A DNA stretch of 29,818 bases from Paramacrobiotus richtersi (lineage: Eukaryota; Tardigrada; Eutardigrada; Parachela; Macrobiotidae). A model generated the notes under the pieces. It ran no database searches and was not told where the DNA came from. It saw nothing but the letters and a program-made list of their open reading frames with translations. Shown here piece by piece: positions 11,582 through 20,771 of the stretch. Position numbers and translations under genes: made by a program. Within the stretch, counting starts at the first letter, position 1. Every line of letters begins with the position of its first letter. Where the stretch lies: NCBI GenBank assembly GCA_034698045.1, contig JAQGAU010000367.1, forward strand, positions 1 to 29,818, given 5' to 3'.

Positions 11582-12806
11582 GCCGAGGATTTGGATGCAG
11601 GAGACATTGTGACTAAGTGCCTGGCTGCTGTGGACACACACTGCAGCGACCTGGTACAGTCACCCGAGTTTTTGCAAATGAACATCGAAACGTTGCGTTT
11701 GATATTTAGCCGAGATACGCTCATTGCCAACGAGCGGGACATTTACAAAGCGGCGGAACGGTAAGTATCTGGTTACGAGATGCCAGTGAACTATCCGTAC
11801 TCGCAAGCAGTTGTACTGTGTATACTCCAGGTGGGCCATGAATGCATGCCAAACCAATAATCTGAAGGGAACTGCCGGCAATTGGCGTCGCTTACTGGGA
11901 CCAGCATTATTTGCGATCCGATTTCCACTCATGGAGGACAGCCAGCTGGCTAAGGGTCCTGTCGCTGTAAGTACATTGTTCCTGATAGAAACTGTCTGTA
12001 ATTCAAAACAACGGCGATCTGATGATGCTACAGTATTGCACAAAACGATAATTTCCAGAATGGCTTGTTGCGCAATGAAGAGTTGCGCCAGATCTACCAG
12101 TTTAAGCGCGCGACGAAGAAACCTGACATTCTGTTCTCGGCAACTCCTCGGTCATCCAACATTGTGTTTTGTGATCGTCAGTGGACTGTCTTAGGCCAAG
12201 GTAATACAGCGGTGGAGAGGATGGATGCTCGCGATGTGATGTGATGTTGGATGAGAGCGGCCGCTTGCATCTTCGCATAACCCACCACAACGGCGTGTGG
12301 AAAGATGCCGGGATTCAATCGGCTGAAGCACTAGGTTTCGGTCGTTACGTGTTCCAGATCGAAAGCTTGGATCAACTGGACTGGAATGTCGGCTTTGCGG
12401 TCTACGCCAAGGTCGCAAGGAGCCAGGTGTTGGTATCCAAATCGTCGGCTGCGCCAGCGAGAACCACGCCAGCAGCCGCAATCAAATAACATTTTCTGTC
12501 CGTCGCTGGATTCATCTGGGGCACTTTGTTGCGTACGATGTGCTCTTTAATCAAGCCGCCTTCATGGATGCCCACACAACGTATTCCTACCACCGGAAAC
12601 CAGCCACCGTCTCGTTTAGTTCTCAACGGGATGACCACGATGATGATACCGCAGGCGGGCTGAAGAACTGGTTGTATGACTTCCGATCCAAAATCTCGGA
12701 GATTGCTCTTCCACTATGCTTTTGCCTTTACAGTCTCCCAGGTAGCGAGCCATCTAAAGAGGTGGAAATTATTGTGCACTCTTTCCGCTTTTATCCTGAT
12801 GAATAG
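11582..12806 (+). pseudogene. BTB-cluster copy A: 5'-truncated BACK plus GH16-like domain, frameshifted
   Basis: Exons 11582-11760 (BACK, CLAAVDTHCSDLVQSPEF onwards), 11831-11966 (WAMNACQTNN...RFPLMEDSQL) and 12059-12806 (linker plus beta-sandwich) match copy B exon for exon, with identical lengths of 179 and 136 nt for the first two. No BTB exons precede it. The last exon is broken: a triple GATGT (12233-12247) looks like a 5-bp slippage duplication that creates an in-frame TGA, and a second shift lies near 12410. The conserved end (TYSYHRKPATVSF, then EVEIIVHSFRFYPDE, TAG) survives in another frame. If BTBD-like, the ancestor was a Cul3-adaptor-type protein with a novel C-terminal domain. 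An active protein from this copy is unlikely. Confidence 0.75.
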
Positions 12807-13080
12807 AATAGTACAAATGGTACGACGAAATTGTTTCTCGTTTATTCTTGTCAAACGTTGTGATCTCGCAGACGCAGTTGCATGATGAGGCTTTATACTG
12901 TATATAAATATGCTTGCCTTTCTATGGTTAAATCGCTGTCAGATTCCATATTCGCTGGTACTGTGATTGAACTTTTTTAGTTGATACTTTTTATATGCAT
13001 TTATTTTGCTGATTGGTTGATTTGGACAGTTTGACCTGATGTAACAAAAGTGATGTTCAACAAACAATCAAATGCCGCTG

Positions 13081-13086
13081 AATAAA
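13081..13086 (+). promoter_or_regulatory. AATAAA polyadenylation signal downstream of copy A
   Basis: A canonical AATAAA lies 275 bases after the stop of copy A (gctgaataaaatgg). No such signal is obvious closer to the stop. Use is inferred. Confidence 0.35.
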
Positions 13087-13223
13087 ATGGTAGAAGTAGT
13101 GCCGTGTCTCGCAGCCGCGATACAGTAGATACACCCACAGAAGTACAGAACACGATACCTGTCAAGAATACGACATACTATTCGAACTTAAAGAGTAAAG
13201 CCAGTTATCTGTAGATACAGGTA

Positions 13224-13249
13224 ACATACATACATACATACATACATGT
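13224..13249. repeat. (ACAT)n microsatellite
   Basis: Six consecutive tetranucleotide units (acatacatacat...) form a simple repeat in the spacer between copies A and B, with another partial unit at 13254. Confidence 0.9.
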
Positions 13250-13409
13250 AGGAAACATACATAGCGCATCGATTATTTTGTATTTGCTTGATAAACGAAA
13301 TTAACCGGCCTACTGATTATTAATAAATTTATGTATGTTATAACTACTCGTAGTAATAATAAACAACCAAAACTGCAAAGTGGCAGAAGTCTACAGCCAA
13401 TGCGGCACA

Positions 13410-13438
13410 CCAAGAGGTGGCCGTATCGGCCTGCTAAG
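13410..13438 (+). repeat. Conserved block upstream of copy B, shared with copy C
   Basis: This 29-base block (ccaagaggtggccgtatcgg then cctgctaag) recurs with three mismatches at 17201-17229, in each case about 310-350 bases upstream of the first BTB exon. It shows that the duplicated unit includes sequence well upstream of the coding part. It may be a 5' UTR, an upstream exon or a promoter element; copy D has no obvious counterpart. Confidence 0.6.
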
Positions 13439-13718
13439 CAAAAACATGCAGCCCGTTCACGCATGCCAGTTTTCCATTGTGCTAAAATTTGCATACTTGG
13501 TTCGAAATTCGGTGTTTAGTGTTTATCAAAAAGGCGACGAAGTTTCTCCACCACCTCCTACTCCTAGATTAGTACCCCACCATTTTGAATTCTCGGCATC
13601 GTGCCCAGCTACCAGTAGGAGGCAACAGATACGGTCGTCTGCACGGCCAGTATACACGAACCACGCTCACACAGCAGCGTACTTCTCTGACCAAGTTTTT
13701 CGACGGCCAGTTACAGAA

Positions 13719-15793
13719 ATGTCCCAGCTACCGACTGCTTCGATCTGGGGATGGCGTGGTGCAACACCCGGAGTCAGCCAACGACTGAAGCGTATTCTGG
13801 GATGTGGAGGAGTGATATTCAATTTGCAGTTGGGCAGCAGTTTGGAGAGGAACAATTCTTCCGAGCACACAAGTATATCATGCCTGATTTAAAACCAATA
13901 AACCATCCAGATTGATAATGAAAGACTTACTGTTGTCTTCATAGATTTATGCTCAGTCTTGGCAGCGATGTATTCGATACCATGTTTTACGGGGATGTTC
14001 CTGAAACCAGCGAGATCCGGCTCCCCGACATTCGACTCCCGCAGGCTTCTGCTGTAACGCTGAAGTATGATGTTTGGAATTTATTACTGATGGCGGCGTA
14101 AATCTCTGTACCGTCGTAGATACTTGTACTTGTGACACGGACGTCGTCGAGGATCTCGGTCTGGAGAACGTTTTGCCAACCTTCTACTGTGCGAAGAAGT
14201 ACGGCATTCCGGAACTGGGTGATATCTGTGCCGAATATGCCATTAAGAACGTCAACAAGAGTGCCTGCCTTACTATACCGGAAGCTGTAAGTCAGAAGCG
14301 AATATGACCGACTTCTTGTTTAAACTAGTAACTATACCGGAAGTTGTAAGTCAGAAGCGAATATGACCGACTTCTTGTTTAAACTAGTAATGTATCCGTA
14401 GTTTGAATTCGACAGACCAAAGTTTTGGTATTCATATCCATCTTAATTCTAGCTGCTATTCGTCCGTGTCGCAGTCTTTTTATCAAATGCGTCTGTATTA
14501 CTAAAATAGTAAAGCAGTAGTCTGTAGTACAACAAGCAACTTGCGTACCGTAGGCAATGGTTTTGGATGCGGAGAATGCAGTCAGCAAATGCCTTGATAT
14601 CGTGGACAATTACTGCAGCGAGCTTCCGCAATCACACGAACTTCTTGAACTGAAAAAGGAAACGTTGCGCTTGATATCCACCCGGGATACGCTCATCGCC
14701 AAAGAGGAGGAAGTTTACAAAGCAGCTGAACGGTAAGCAACGACTCCTGCTGGTGTGGCTGTTTTTGTTCCCATTTAATCACTCGGATCGTCATGTTGCA
14801 GATGGGCCTCAAATGCATGCAGAACCAATCAGCTTGCGCCTACTGGCGCCAATCATCGCCGCATACTTGGAGAGATCCTGTTTTTGGTCCGGTTTCCGCT
14901 GATAGACGATCGTCAGCTTGTTGACGGTCATGGAGCTGTAAGTGTATGAAACCCAGTACTGTGTTGGCGTTGTTTTGAATTTAGAAAGACTTGCTGCCTG
15001 GAAATGACGCGTGAACGGTATTTAGACCGGATTGTTGCTGGATGAAGAGCTGTCGAAGATTTATCAGTTCAAAAATGCCACGAGGAAACCGTACATTCCC
15101 TTTTCCGGGATTCCCAGAACAACCAACATTGTCTTCTGTGATCGTCAGTGGATCGTTCTGGACAAGTCCGATATGAGTTTCGGGATGATGACACCCAGCA
15201 ATGCCTTTGTGGATCAGCACGGAAATCTGCATTTGCGCTTTTCCCTGAAGGATGGTATATGGAAAGGTGCGGGAATCCGGTCAGTAGACTCTTTCGGTTT
15301 CGGCCGTTATGAGTTCCACATCGAGGGTCTGGACCGGCTAGGCCCCCTTATTGGCTTGGTGGTATACAGTCAAGCTGAGAACGAGCCAGGCGCTGGAATC
15401 AGTTTTACCCGAATCTGGAGTCAGGATAACGGCTGGTTTGCTCATAATGTCAACAAGATAACTTCCTCCATTCGGCACCCGACTGCACTGGCGCCCATTG
15501 CTGCGGCTCCAGACCGCTTGGATGCATTTCGCTGGTATGCCGTGCTGGATACGTGCACTACGCACTCTTACCACAGAAAACCGGACAGCATCTCATTTGG
15601 CTCTCAGAGTGGCCACCAGCAGAACAACTCCACACAGGAGCTGTTCAATTGGTCGTATAAGCACAGAACATCGATCGCTCGGAAGGCGCTGCCATTGTTT
15701 ATTTGCCTGCTAGAACGTCCATGTAACACACCGTCTGACGGTAAAGCTGTGGAAATTATTGTGCACTCTTTTCGCTTTTATCCTGATGAATGA
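13719..15793 (+). CDS. BTB-cluster copy B: BTB-BACK-GH16-like beta-sandwich, BTB part frameshifted
   Basis: Exons are 13719-13872, 13945-14064, 14120-14286, 14554-14732, 14802-14937 and 15026-15793. The first (SIWGWRGATPGVSQRL, SDIQFAVGQQFGEEQFFRAH) and second (FMLSLGSDVFDTMFYGDVPE) are BTB; TDVVEDLGLENVLPTFYCAK to AERWASNACRTNQ is BACK of the BTBD1/2/3/6 type. In place of the PHR domain comes a beta-sandwich (GNLHLRFSLKDGIWKGAG, FGFGRYEFHIEGLDRLGPL, HSYHRKPDSISFGSQ, VEIIVHSFRFYPDE) resembling bacterial GH16-like concanavalin A-fold domains. The acidic triad of GH16 (ExDxE) seems replaced (AGISF), suggesting a binding domain. From 14554 to the stop, 360 codons are open, with ATG at 14557. Breaks: exon 1 lacks about 4 bases relative to copies C and D, and exons 2 and 3 are one base out of phase. 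ATG 13802 could bypass the first break. BTB-BACK proteins usually bind Cul3; substrate binding by the sandwich is inference. Confidence 0.65.
14272..14389. repeat. 59-bp tandem duplication spanning a splice donor in copy B
   Basis: Units 14272-14330 and 14331-14389 differ by one base (ccggaagct versus ccggaagtt). Each contains the last codons of the BACK exon and its GTAAGT donor, so copy B has two identical 5' splice sites 59 bp apart. Use of the second donor would add 59 nt and bring in an in-frame TGA (QKRI, stop at 14305-14307). Confidence 0.9.
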
Positions 15794-17200
15794 TTAAGCT
15801 AGAATCGATAAAAGTAATATGTACGGCGCTGTTTCTTGCCTCTTATACAGTAGGCTTACATGTTGTCGTTAGCATGACGGCTGCTTTTGTTTTCTAAGCC
15901 TGTGGCGGTGGATTGTTTGTTTTTATAATTTCTTTTGGTTAATGAGTGATACAAAGTGTGTTTCTTTTAATGCAAATGCGTTGCATAACCACCAGACAAG
16001 ATGTGCGGTGTTTTGTGTTGGTGACATGCTAATCGATAATACAATGATCACAACAGTTAAGAAACTTGGAAGTAATACGTACACCTGCACTTCAATACAT
16101 CGAATAGAATAATGATACATACGGTTTAAAACCTAGTCACGGATGGTTCTGAACTTCTGGCTGACCGTTTTTGGGAAACATTGCGTGATTTTCACACCAA
16201 ACCCCATAACACACTGATAGCTAAAAAATAGAAAAGAATCTTGCGCTATAGCGAGTGTACGTAAGTAAGATAATGATGTTGGAGCACCAGTACCTATTCA
16301 AGTAGACCGAAATGTAAATTCCTTCCAATCCAAGTACGAGTACTCAACTTGAACAACTACATACTTTGATTCGAACATTACTTCAGTTCGACAAGCTTCG
16401 TCCAGGTTATAGTTTAGGACACGTAAAATATGTAATTAGTCATTCCCATAAAACGAAACCACTACTGCAACAAATAACATAATAAGCGGCAATCAAAAAA
16501 CTTGTAGATGATACTCGTCAATAATAAAAAAATATTATTGTATTGTTGGATACGAGGTACAGAATTGTTTTTATCTGTTGTGAGCTTTTTACGCCATGCA
16601 TAGCAGTTTTTGATCATGAGCTAGTTAATTTTTTTATACTTCAAAGTACACTACGATTAATTTTATTCTTGTTTCAGTGGGTGTGGTAATTTTTCTTGAT
16701 TTTCTTGTTTGATTTCTTCGTTCTCCGCATTATACAGTGCTCACAAGTCAGATGGATTTAACATATGTACATGTTACCAACGTGCCATACATCTTAATTA
16801 TACGAAGATAACAACAGTAGGGCTCTCGTATGTCTTTTTTATTTTATCTGTGGTTGCTTCCATAGCTTTATTTATTATTCATCCTCAACTTTTGCTTTAG
16901 CTAATAAAATGTTGACGGGGCACCGTTGTAAGAGCCACGGGAATTAAGCGGATGGCAGTTGTATAACTTGTATATGCACCATCGCGTTGGCAGACATACC
17001 TTTGTTTCTGAATAAGTAAAAGCCCTGAGCACATCAAATTTAGAGAAATCAATACACTGCTTGACGGTCCTGTAAATAACTAACTATAAATCTTTAACTG
17101 CACTCACCAAGCGAGAGTTTGACGTTGGTGGGATGTTTTTCGAGTGGGAGCGACAATGGATTGTAGCGAGCAGCTGACCAACTCCTGTCGGAACGGCTAA
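15794..17200. other. Spacer between copies B and C
   Basis: About 1.4 kb of AT-rich sequence has only short or low-complexity open frames. I found no exon, element ends or clear AATAAA close to the stop of copy B (only gataaaag near 15806). A hydrophobic 63-codon frame at 16709-16900 has no supporting features. Confidence 0.45.
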
Positions 17201-17229
17201 CCAAGAGATGGCCTTATCGGCCTGCTTAG
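17201..17229 (+). repeat. Conserved block upstream of copy C, shared with copy B
   Basis: The block ccaagagatggccttatcgg then cctgcttag matches 13410-13438 with three mismatches and is in the same orientation and similar distance from the BTB exon. It marks the 5' side of the duplicated unit. Confidence 0.6.
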
Positions 17230-17547
17230 TCAATAGCACGGGACAGAATCGTCAGATTCTTTGCCAAATTTTACAGATTTTCAGTGCAGTCGCAGGCTCG
17301 CAAGTCGCAGCAGTGACCCTTTTTCCGGTGCTTTCACACCTTCTGAAAAGTGTGTTCCGTAGAGAAAGTTGTGTATTTCTTCTTTGCTTTTATTATATGT
17401 AGATTACTTTTAGAATCTTCGCCAACAGTCTGTTACAGTCAATGCATCCCCATCAACAGGGCAAGCGTTCCGTCTATGGCCACGAACCTGTCGAACCAAG
17501 CTTCATACAGCTACAGACTTCTTTGAGGTTTACACGTTGTCGCAGCA

Positions 17548-17713
17548 ATGTGCGAAACGCCAGCAGTGCTTCGATCTGGGGATGGCGTTGCACAGCTTCT
17601 GGGATTGGGCAGCGGATGAAGCATGTTTTCGCAACGGACGAACGGAGTGATGTTCAGTTTGCATTGGGGCAACAGTATGGAGAGAAGCAAGTTGAACTCT
17701 TCCGAGCTCACAA
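17548..17713 (+). pseudogene. BTB-cluster copy C: isolated first BTB exon
   Basis: Only the first BTB exon is present: ASIWGWRCTASGIGQRMKH, ERSDVQFALGQQYGEKQV, ELFRAH, ending at CACAA|gtagga, exactly where copies B and D have their first donor. The ATG at 17548 is one base out of frame with the conserved part (compare copy B, ATG TCC CAG CTA CCG ACT GCT, with copy C, where the bases before GCTTCG are one short). No BTB exon 2, BACK or sandwich exon follows in the 900 bases before copy D. This is a partial duplicate or the remains of a deletion that joined C to D. Confidence 0.75.
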
Positions 17714-17844
17714 GTAGGACCTGGGTTGCCCGACGAACTTAGTTCTGAAGAAAGGATACATCAGTATCTTCGCTGGGAATGATGTTGTCAGTTTCTCGTG
17801 TTTCTCTTGTTTTCTTTCGAATCATTAGGCGTCGATGTTTTTGT

Positions 17845-17890
17845 CAAGGATACTGGTATGAATGCCGCATGATACAAGGATACTGGTATG
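17845..17890. repeat. 16-bp direct repeat, 30-bp period
   Basis: caaggatactggtatg occurs at 17845-17860 and 17875-17890 without mismatch, shortly after the truncated copy C exon. It may mark the deletion or duplication event that removed the rest of copy C. Confidence 0.85.
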
Positions 17891-18635
17891 TATCTGACTT
17901 GAAAATGTAGTTAGCAACGAAATACTGCCGGCGACCGCCGAAATTCATACAGCATGCATACCGTTACTACCGTATCGCATCGTAAACTAGCCAGTTGTCG
18001 AAAAACATTCCTACGTAATCATATGCCCTAAAAAACAAGTGTTAATCATCAGTACATAATTGTGCCCTGTACTTGTATTGGTCGCAGCTAATTGTTGGCT
18101 ATGACTGTGATGTTTACGTGTTCTGGCGCTTTTCTCAATGCTTTTACTTAATACGATTGTTTTGCATTTGCACTGCTACACCCGTGCCGTCCTTATTCGG
18201 TTCTTTTTCATCCCTTGGTTTTGACTAGATTCCAGTTATCATTATGAGCATATGAGCACGTGTAGAAATTCGAGACTGTTTACGAATAGTTGTAGGATGT
18301 AACCTGGTTATCGCTGCAAAAGCATCTGATACCGCGGTGTTACATGGTCAACTGAAATACTACTGTACATACGGTAACTCACCCTTATTGTTAGAGAGCT
18401 ATAAAGAATACTTTATGCGTATTTATTACATTCAAGCATGCGAAAGAGGTAGATTTGTATTTCTACGAGTTATCTTTGCACTATATTATTATTATTGGTA
18501 ACATAAGCTCAGTCATTGGTTTTACGGTGATACTTTTGCATATCTATAATTTACGCTTTGGTTCAAGTTTTGAATGCTAAAGCCTGAGCGCACAATGGTT
18601 TGCTACAAAGATTCTTTGGTGAACCAGAACCTAAC
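17891..18635. other. Spacer between copies C and D
   Basis: No BTB exon, no counterpart of the upstream block at 13410/17201 and no recognisable element is seen. The sequence is AT-rich with short broken frames. Confidence 0.4.
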
Positions 18636-19605
18636 ATGCTTTCAGACCGAACAACGTGCGAATCGCCGCAGACCGCTTGTGTCTGGGGATGGCGTGGTGC
18701 AACATCTGGAATCGCCCAACGCATGACGCAAATCCTGGACACCGGAGAACGAAGCGATATTCTTTTTGCAGTGGGACACTAATACGGAGAGGAGTTATTC
18801 CGAGCACACAAGTAGTTTAATTGTCAATTTGTAATGCTTACGCATGAGTGAAAGCATGTTAGCTGATTTTGCAGATCTATGCTCAGTCTCGGAAGCGATG
18901 TGTTTGACACGTTGTTCAACGGCGAGGTTCCTGAAACCACTGAGAAAATGATCGAGCTCCGCAACATTCTTCCGCGGGTCTTTAGTATCGTCCTGAAGTA
19001 AGCGGGTTGGTAGAAAGCTGTTATTAATCGTAATGAAATATATTTCTGATCCTTACATATTTTGCGGTCCTAGATATTTTATACGGATGTCATCGAGGAT
19101 TTAAATCTCGAAAACGCTTTACCGACCATGTACTGTGCCAAGAAGTACGGCATGCCAAAGTTGGTCGATATCTGCGCCGAATATGCCATTAGAAAGGTCG
19201 ACAAAATCACTTGCTTTACCATGTTGGAAGCGGTAGGTTCGTAGATGTCAGTAACGAGTAACTTAAAACTTATGAGACCAATGATACGAAAGCTCGAACG
19301 GGTGCCGTAGGCAAAACTTTTGGATGCGGAGAATTTGATCACCAGATGCTTAGATATCGTGGACATAAACTGCAGCGAATTACTGCAGTCACAAGAGTTT
19401 CTACAACAGCTGAGAAACGAGATCTTGTTGGAGATTTTCAGCCGAGATACGCTTCTTGTTAACGAAGATGAAGTATACAAAGCTGCGGCACGGTGAGTGT
19501 AAACAGCGAATTATGGCAGCTCGTTATCTTTCGGATCATGTTTCAGTTGGGCCACAAACGCTTGCCGAACCAACCAGCTCGAATCAACTGCTGCCAAATT
19601 GGCGT
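18636..19605 (+). pseudogene. BTB-cluster copy D: BTB-BACK, nonsense codon, 3'-truncated
   Basis: Exons 18636-18811, 18875-18997, 19074-19232, 19311-19492 and 19547-about 19605 align with copy B. They encode BTB (VWGWRGATSGIAQRM, GERSDILFAVGH, SMLSLGSDVFDTLFNGEVPE) and BACK (TDVIEDLNLENALPTMYCAK, LDIVDINCSELLQSQEF, RDTLLVNEDEVYKAAARW). Breaks: TAA at 18780-18782 where copy C has CAG (Q); one T too few at the start of exon 3 (19074), giving a shift; one A too many near 19590 (gccaaattgg, compare ggcaattgg in copy A), which yields a TAG. The sandwich domain is missing: similarity ends near 19605, where a minus-strand GPCR remnant starts. The nonsense change is a substitution and cannot be a homopolymer error. 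Confidence 0.8.
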
Positions 19606-20771
19606 AGGCGCCGTCAGGAGGAAAAATATCAGTACTTTCACGGTTTCACCATAAGCGTCAGCCGGCTGTCTTCTTCCACCTTCTGGCGCCACAGTTTGCC
19701 GTTGGAGCCCGGCGTGATCTTGTGCATGAAAGAGATTTGTTTCAGCAGCGAGGCAATTAGCAGGAAGAACAGGATGAGCAAGGTGGGATAGGGGATGAAG
19801 ATGCTGAAGACCAGCTGGAACCAGTACAGGGCTAGTTTAATTTTCCGAACAATATCTCCGTTATTTTAATGCGCTAAAACTTGTATCTCACTGGAAAGAA
19901 TTCGCGAGATTCCTATAGAATTACAATAAAAAAAATATAAAAAAACTTACTATTTCAAAAAAACGAGCATTTGGGAAAAACAAAAAGGTTTGTAGTATGT
20001 GCTGCCGTATAGGTGAGAACATGCTGCTGCTTGGAATATACCACAACATAGGAAACACAAGTCCAAACGCCGCCATCCAGATAAAGACATTGACCAAATC
20101 CGCACGCCATGCTGAGCATCTCCGTTTAGCGGAATCCGGTGTAAATCCCGTCACCAGCCGTTCAATCCCCGCCACCAGAATCTGCCAGAGCACAACCAGG
20201 TACAAGAAGCAGCTAAAATGATGAATATACGTCCCTGGATATGGAACACGTGACGCTGGTAGGCTTCCGAATAATCAGTCAATCGCAGCAGGAACACGGC
20301 GATAACGTACAGAATCTGGGCCAATGCGCTCGACACGAGAAAGGAATTAACGCCGGACCGCATCCGTCGATAGCACAGTATACTGAGGACTAGGAGACTG
20401 GACACCAGTCCCAGCGCCAGGAGTGTCGGACTGACCACTTCCACCACGTAGGCAGCTGTCTTCGCCCAGTCTTCCACGGGAGCCGAACGATTCGGACCGC
20501 TTCCATCCAGGGGGGACAGTGTGCTGGCAATAATACACTGAGTAGCCGTGGATGGCGCCTCGCAGTGGTACAATACTCCGATCGGTAAAACACAGCCATA
20601 TTCCGTTCCCTGAGTGGTTTTGTGGAAAATGGAAAAGGGACGACGGCTAAGCTCGTGTTTGGTCGCCAGATCGTTGCACGCGTACAGGCTATCAGGACTA
20701 TACGCTGAATTCAGATAGGGGATATAGCGTAATGGTTTGACGACATTGTGTTCGCTTTACGTTATTCCCAT
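19605..20771 (-). pseudogene. Class A (rhodopsin-like) GPCR pseudogene, truncated in TM6
   Basis: Reading leftward on the minus strand: an extracellular N-terminus (YLNSAYSPDSLYACNDLA), TM1 (VVSPTLLALGLVSSLLVLSI), TM2 (SGVNSFLVSSALAQILYVIA), TM3 (FLYLVVLWQILVAGIERL, where ER stands in the place of D/ERY), TM4 (VNVFIWMAAFGLVFPMLWYI), a gap with a donor near 19950 and acceptor near 19830, TM5 (WFQLVFSIFIPYPTLLILFF), loop 3 and the first half of TM6 (VKVLIFFLLTA). No TM6 CWxP or TM7 NPxxY follows. Breaks: an in-frame TAA after MGIT near 20757, one T too few in TM3 (about 20205) and one A too few just before TM6 (about 19646). The arrangement suggests a peptide-type receptor, but the ligand cannot be told. 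Two of the shifts are single bases in homopolymers, so raw-read checking matters. Confidence 0.7.

Noticed and set aside
13331..13718. Long N-terminal extension of copy B from upstream ATGs
   Set aside because: The upstream text is not shared with copies C and D apart from the 29-base block, and that block is in a closed frame in copy C (taacc just before it). The extension is more likely 5' UTR or spacer.
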